64,000 bases of DNA from Paraspadella gotoi (lineage: Eukaryota; Chaetognatha), in assembly GCA_051294375.1 (NCBI GenBank), contig CM119267.1, forward strand, positions 11,299,865-11,363,864, written 5' to 3'. Made by a program: the position numbers and the translations under genes. Every line of letters begins with the position of its first letter. Position 1 is the stretch's first letter. Positions 59,895-64,000 of the stretch are shown here, in pieces. The notes under the pieces are model-generated. The model ran no database searches, was not told the DNA's origin, and saw only the letters and a program-made list of their open reading frames with translations.

Positions 59895-60202
59895 GAGAGG
59901 GAGGAGAGAAAGAAGTTGAAGCGAGAAAACGAATGGTTTGACGTCAATCCTGACGTTGAACGAATTCTCCCTCTCAATTAAGATAAAAAGACTTCTCAAA
60001 ATGTTCCCTCTCGTTCTTCGTAACTAAACTGTCATTTTAAAATCGCCTCATGGAACTTATCGAAAAAACGACATACGTGTTACAACGTTAATGAAGAGCG
60101 TATCAAACTCCAGTAAAGCGATTCAAAAAAGACGAGAAACAAAAGAATATATTTTTAAAAGAAAGTAAGCTAGTCAGTAGTCACTTAGGAAAGTAAAAAA
60201 GT
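59564..60202. other. Intergenic with GA tracts
   Basis: No gene is recognised. An interrupted GA run lies at 59862-59912. Confidence 0.6.
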
Positions 60203-60259
60203 GTGCGATCTCTCGAACTCCCAAGTTTTGACGAGGTTCTCCACGATTCATCTCAAGCG
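60203..60259 (-). pseudogene. Antisense fragment of pathogen-related protein exon 2
   Basis: The plus strand carries the reverse complement of 54076-54132 (exon 2 of the pathogen-related gene), for example TCTCGAACTCCCAAGTTTTG and ACGAGGTTCTCCACGAT, with one inserted base and no other visible change. Homology stops sharply on both sides. It encodes no protein by itself. Confidence 0.85.
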
Positions 60260-63200
60260 GTGTCAGGTAAAAATATAGTAATTTCACTTGTAAAAGTTAT
60301 GTACTCCACAGAGGGATTCGGCTCACTTCATCAACCATATATATTATGCAGTTGTTAGATCGTGACTTTTTTTTTTCATCCTTTTGGGTGCGAACCACGT
60401 GAGTCCGCGTTCGATTTCGACGTCGGCGAGATAATTCGGTACGTGACCTTTCGCGACCCGCGTAAGATGAGCCACGTGACCCGAAACGCTATGAGAACGT
60501 TGGCGTCAAACCCGATGCCTACCCGGGCGCCTTTCCGTGCGCCCTTCGTTACACCTTTGCCTTCGCCTGTTGACCTTTCGCGTCAGAAAAAAGCAGGCGA
60601 TCAGGCGTTATTATATTTTTCGAGAGGACCTGAGATTGATTCGTTTTTTTGCGTAAAAATATGCTTTGGTGTTTAAACTTAAATTTTCTCGTCTATATAT
60701 ACGACAATTTAGGGTTTTCCGAACTTAAATAACCCAAATTTTGCAATGAAAAAGTAAGAAATAGAAAACCAAGAGTTTAAAAAAAGGGGGAAAAATCAGA
60801 GAAGGGCGAAATCGCGGAAAAGGGGCGATCGTCCACCCAGAGTCAAGGACGAAAAATGCTATAAAAACAATAAAAACGCTTGGAATGACGCCTGGGCCAG
60901 GAAAAACGGCCAAAAACGGCCAAAACGGCGCGGCGCCGTTTTCTCAGAAGCCAAATGATCCGTGGATCCGAGATTTTTACCCCTTTTTTGACGGAAAAGG
61001 GGGGGGGGCGGAAAGGGGGAGGGAAAATAGGGTTGAAAATAGAGCGGTCTTTCATTCGACCAGGAGTGGTTTTATCGAAGGGCGATGCGTCTCACCTTTC
61101 GGTAGCGCGAGTTTTGATTCAAAACTCGAAGTTAGGGATTCAATCGCGGCGACCAACGATGAATGCGAGTTGAGGAGATGAAGCTGCAGCAGACGCAGCG
61201 GATAAGGCGAGCGGTTCGAACCTCGAAAGAAGCTATTTTGGCGACGGACGGAAAGCTACGGACTCTCGTGAGCAACCGTGAAGGCGTCGACTCAAAATCT
61301 GGAGGTGAAATCCATTTAAACGCCGATCGCGCCGCCAAATGGTTTCCGCCGGAGTCGAAAGTTAGAGAAGCCGACCGTCGCCGGAGGTCAGCGCCGGTCG
61401 CCGGCTGCGGAGGAAGAAAAAGGAAGAAAAAAGTCGCGAATTCGCATTTGAAACAAAATCAACACCTTTTTTGCTCTTTTTCTTTTACCTTTAGAGAAGG
61501 TTGGATAAAGAAGTGAGAGGGAGAGGGAGAGTAAGTGAAGAAGTGAGACAAAATAGAAGAAAGAAAGTATTTAAATAAAGGAAGGTGGAGTTAACGAATA
61601 TAGTAAGGAATGTAAGGCTAGTAACGAAATAAGAATTAAAAAAAAAACGGAGGAGAGAGAGAAAGAATATATAGCGGTATAAATAATATTAAAAACAGCA
61701 ATGATAAAAAAATGAATCAGAAAAAAAAGGCACCTAACAAAGAATAAAAAAAAATAAAAGGCAGGCTAATAAAGAGATTAATAAAAATAATCAAGTAAAC
61801 CGTTTTAAAAACCGCAACGATAAAAAAATTTTTAAACAAAAACAAAATTTTAAAACCAAAAGAAAAACAAAAACGTTTAACAAAGAATAAAAGAAAGATA
61901 TAAAAAGCTTCATGAAAAAAGTCAAACCACGTCGCGATCCGACTTGACCTTCCAAATTCACGGAATCGAACAAGATTCTTCTTCTCCATCGTTGAATTTG
62001 AGACGCTTCGAGCTTCTCGCCGCGAGGCTCATCCTGGTCCCCAGATTTTTCGCCAAACCCTTCATTTTAGGATGGTCTTTACACAGTGCTACTGTTTAAC
62101 TCTTCTTATTTTAATTCTTTCCTTGTCCACATAATACCCAACGAGCCATATTGCGTTGTTAAAACCACGACTTACAGGGTTCCCGCCCATTATCAGATTC
62201 TCATTAATTGCAACTACCTGTCATTTTCAAATTTTAGGATCTGTTATGACAAAAATAATGCTAATTTTATTCACTACCAGAGGAAGCAATGTCGATGTTA
62301 TTCACAACCTAATTTTAGAATCCACAAAACGTTTCAATTTCTTAAGCCATGTCACAATTGTCACACTGCTCAAACAATTCTTTTCATAATCCCTGTGCAT
62401 TGAACACACTGCACTCTCTTCACCCCGCATATTCCAAAACCCTCTCGCCAACCCCGTCCTTACCACTCCAGACGGAGCCGGTCGCGCGCCGGAAACGCCT
62501 CGAGCGTCGACGCGGATTGATATTCGACGCGCGAAGAGGCGGAGGCGAAGAAAAGCCGCTTCACTCCCTTCCCCCTCCTCCGACGCTGAACCCTCCGCGC
62601 AAAAAAAAAAGTGATCCCAATTTCCACCCCCTTCTTTTTTTTTTTTTTTTTTTTTTATTATCGAGCGTTGGGGTTGGAGAGGGGAGGGAGGAAGGGGAAC
62701 TGGCGAGGAGACTGAGGGAAAGAGGAAATAAAAGAAGAAAAATACAGGAGGAGGGGAAAAGGAACAAAAAAGCATTAAAGGTAGGAGAGAGATAGAAAAG
62801 AAATTGAAAAGTAACGTAATGTGAGCAATGAGCAATGAGAGGTTTAAGGAGTAACCGAAAGGTGTGAACGAAAATCGGAATAATAGAATTAGAAAGAGAA
62901 GATGGATCAAAAAGAAGAAGCAAAACAGCGCTTGAAAATTTTTTTTTTCGCTTTCATTCATATCTAATCTACGATCCGACTCGTCTAAAACACTTTGCAC
63001 ATCCTTCACAACATTGAAGCGTCACCTGCCGAGATTCCCTAAACCACATATACTTATAAGTTATAACAACCAAAAAAATGGTGGACGGGTCCACCATTTT
63101 TTTCAGCGATAGATAGTCTCGAAGCCCGATGTTTACTTTCGCCCGTTTTTTATTTGCTTTCCAGTTACGCGGTTTTCCCGCCGTTCTTTTCTCCTTATTT

Positions 63201-63454
63201 TCCTTTTCCCTTCTCTTTCTTCTCCTTTTTCCTTAATCTTTGCACTTTTTTTCGGCTTTTTTCTCCGATTCCTTGATTTTTTTTCAACGCGTTCTATTTC
63301 TAATATTCTATTGTTAATTGAAGAATTCCTTGGATGATCAAAAAAAATGCCAAGGATAGTAAAACTAAAACGCCAAAAAAAAGAAGCTATATCACATTGC
63401 TGATTGCATTAAAAATATTTTAACGAAGTATCCATCTGTGAATTGTAAGCCTAA
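60260..63454. other. Intergenic region, no recognised gene
   Basis: Open frames at 60362-60676, 61163-61516 and 62302-63009 show no known domain; the last is driven by A- and GA-rich sequence. A GC-rich block of GGCCAAAA units lies near 60897-60935. A perfect hairpin at 63072-63103 is listed separately. Confidence 0.5.
63072..63103. repeat. Perfect 15-bp inverted repeat with 2-base loop
   Basis: The arms AAAAAAATGGTGGAC and GTCCACCATTTTTTT are exact reverse complements. It would form a tight hairpin on either strand. Confidence 0.9.
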
Positions 63455-63830
63455 AAAAAAATTGATGGGTTTTCCCCAAGATTCGTAGAGGAAATTAGTT
63501 TCTCCGCCCGTTCCGCCTTTCGTCGGTTTGTACGCCTCCCAGTAGGCGCGGTTTTGAGGGCCTCGTACGGATTTCGGTTTTGATTCTGGGGCGTCGACGA
63601 AAATCTCGTATTTTGCCGTGCCACCTCCTTCGTCAGCCGTTACGACGTGGTGATACTTCGTTAAAGAAACCGAGATGTCTTGACGCGAGTTGGGACTCCC
63701 GTTCGGACGAACCAGAGATCGGCGTCGTTGGTCCAGACTCCGGGAGTTTGACTGAGACGCCCGATGTCGAAGGCGTTGAAGCAGCGGCCATGACCGTCTT
63801 GGAAAAAACAGAGGGCGGTGGCGAGAAAGA
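63455..63830 (-). mobile_element. Ty3/gypsy-type gag fragment
   Basis: The minus strand matches the gag-like part of the relic at about 14130-14520, with pieces WTNDADLWFVRTGVP, SLTKYHHVVTA and KYEIFVDAPESKPK in changing frames. The shared run includes GGGCCTCGTACGGATT on the plus strand. This copy keeps longer readable segments than the first, but its frame is broken too, and it stops near 63455 without a following protease. Confidence 0.75.
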
Positions 63831-64000
63831 AAGGAGTTACCCCTTAGTACCCAAAAGTTAGTTAATATACAGACTTCGAGTTTCATAAAAACGTTTGCAC
63901 ACTTAATCAGACGTATATATAAATAATTTTGTATAAAAATATTTAAGTTTAATGCATCGAACATATGAGATCCCGATATCGAATAGTCATTTCGTATCTA
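63831..64000. other. Right edge of window
   Basis: AT-rich flank of the gag fragment, no feature seen. Confidence 0.5.

Noticed and set aside
61193-61230. tRNA gene, because of a GGTTCGAACC B-box-like sequence
   Set aside because: No acceptor stem, A box or cloverleaf could be drawn on either strand.

Overview
This is animal nuclear DNA, most likely from an invertebrate. The genes are split by GT-AG introns, the coding exons are GC-rich in an AT-rich background, and there are transposon relics and a great many (GA/CT)n microsatellites. The gene set contains a C2H2 zinc-finger relic, a Golgi class I mannosidase, a phospholipase B-like protein, a fibrinogen-related protein, an SLC16-like carrier, two SLC46-like carriers, a pathogen-related protein and a DPY-30-motif protein. 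This fits an arthropod or another invertebrate, but I cannot name the species.

Layout. 0.1-1.2 kb: multi-frame remains of a C2H2 zinc-finger gene. 4.8-9.4 kb (-): a GH47 alpha-1,2-mannosidase whose two ends are clear but whose middle exons are missing, next to a 25-N gap. 12.75-14.57 kb (-): a broken Ty3/gypsy gag-protease-RT relic, with a second gag piece at 63.46-63.83 kb. 15.2-17.4 kb: a second 25-N gap and dense simple repeats. 18.3-20.0 kb (+): an intronless phospholipase B-like gene, convergent with a two-exon gene for a 900-residue low-complexity protein (20.5-24.0 kb, -). 26.5-29.2 kb: about 30 copies of an 88-90 bp tandem repeat. 35.0-36.5 kb (+): a five-exon secreted fibrinogen-domain protein. 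39.3-41.3 kb (-): a four-exon SLC16-like carrier. 42.3-44.6 kb: a repeat cluster made of two tRNA-derived SINE copies on either side of a ~1 kb foldback palindrome, then a hammerhead-like motif. 49.6-57.9 kb: SLC46-like gene 1, the pathogen-related protein gene, SLC46-like gene 2, and a convergent DPY-30-motif gene. 58.5-60.3 kb: two 5S rRNA-derived pieces and a short antisense copy of a pathogen-related-protein exon.

Functional links are limited. The two SLC46-like genes are neighbouring paralogues with the same gene structure. The phospholipase B-like, SLC46-like and mannosidase products would all work in lysosomal or secretory compartments, but nothing shows that they are co-regulated.

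Sequence quality matters here. Three single-base losses sit in otherwise well-conserved exons: two in the SLC16-like gene and one in SLC46-like gene 2. Both N gaps are exactly 25 bases, and noisy sequence lies beside the first. This looks like a long-read-filled, incompletely polished assembly, so broken frames in this window should not be taken as pseudogenes without checking.
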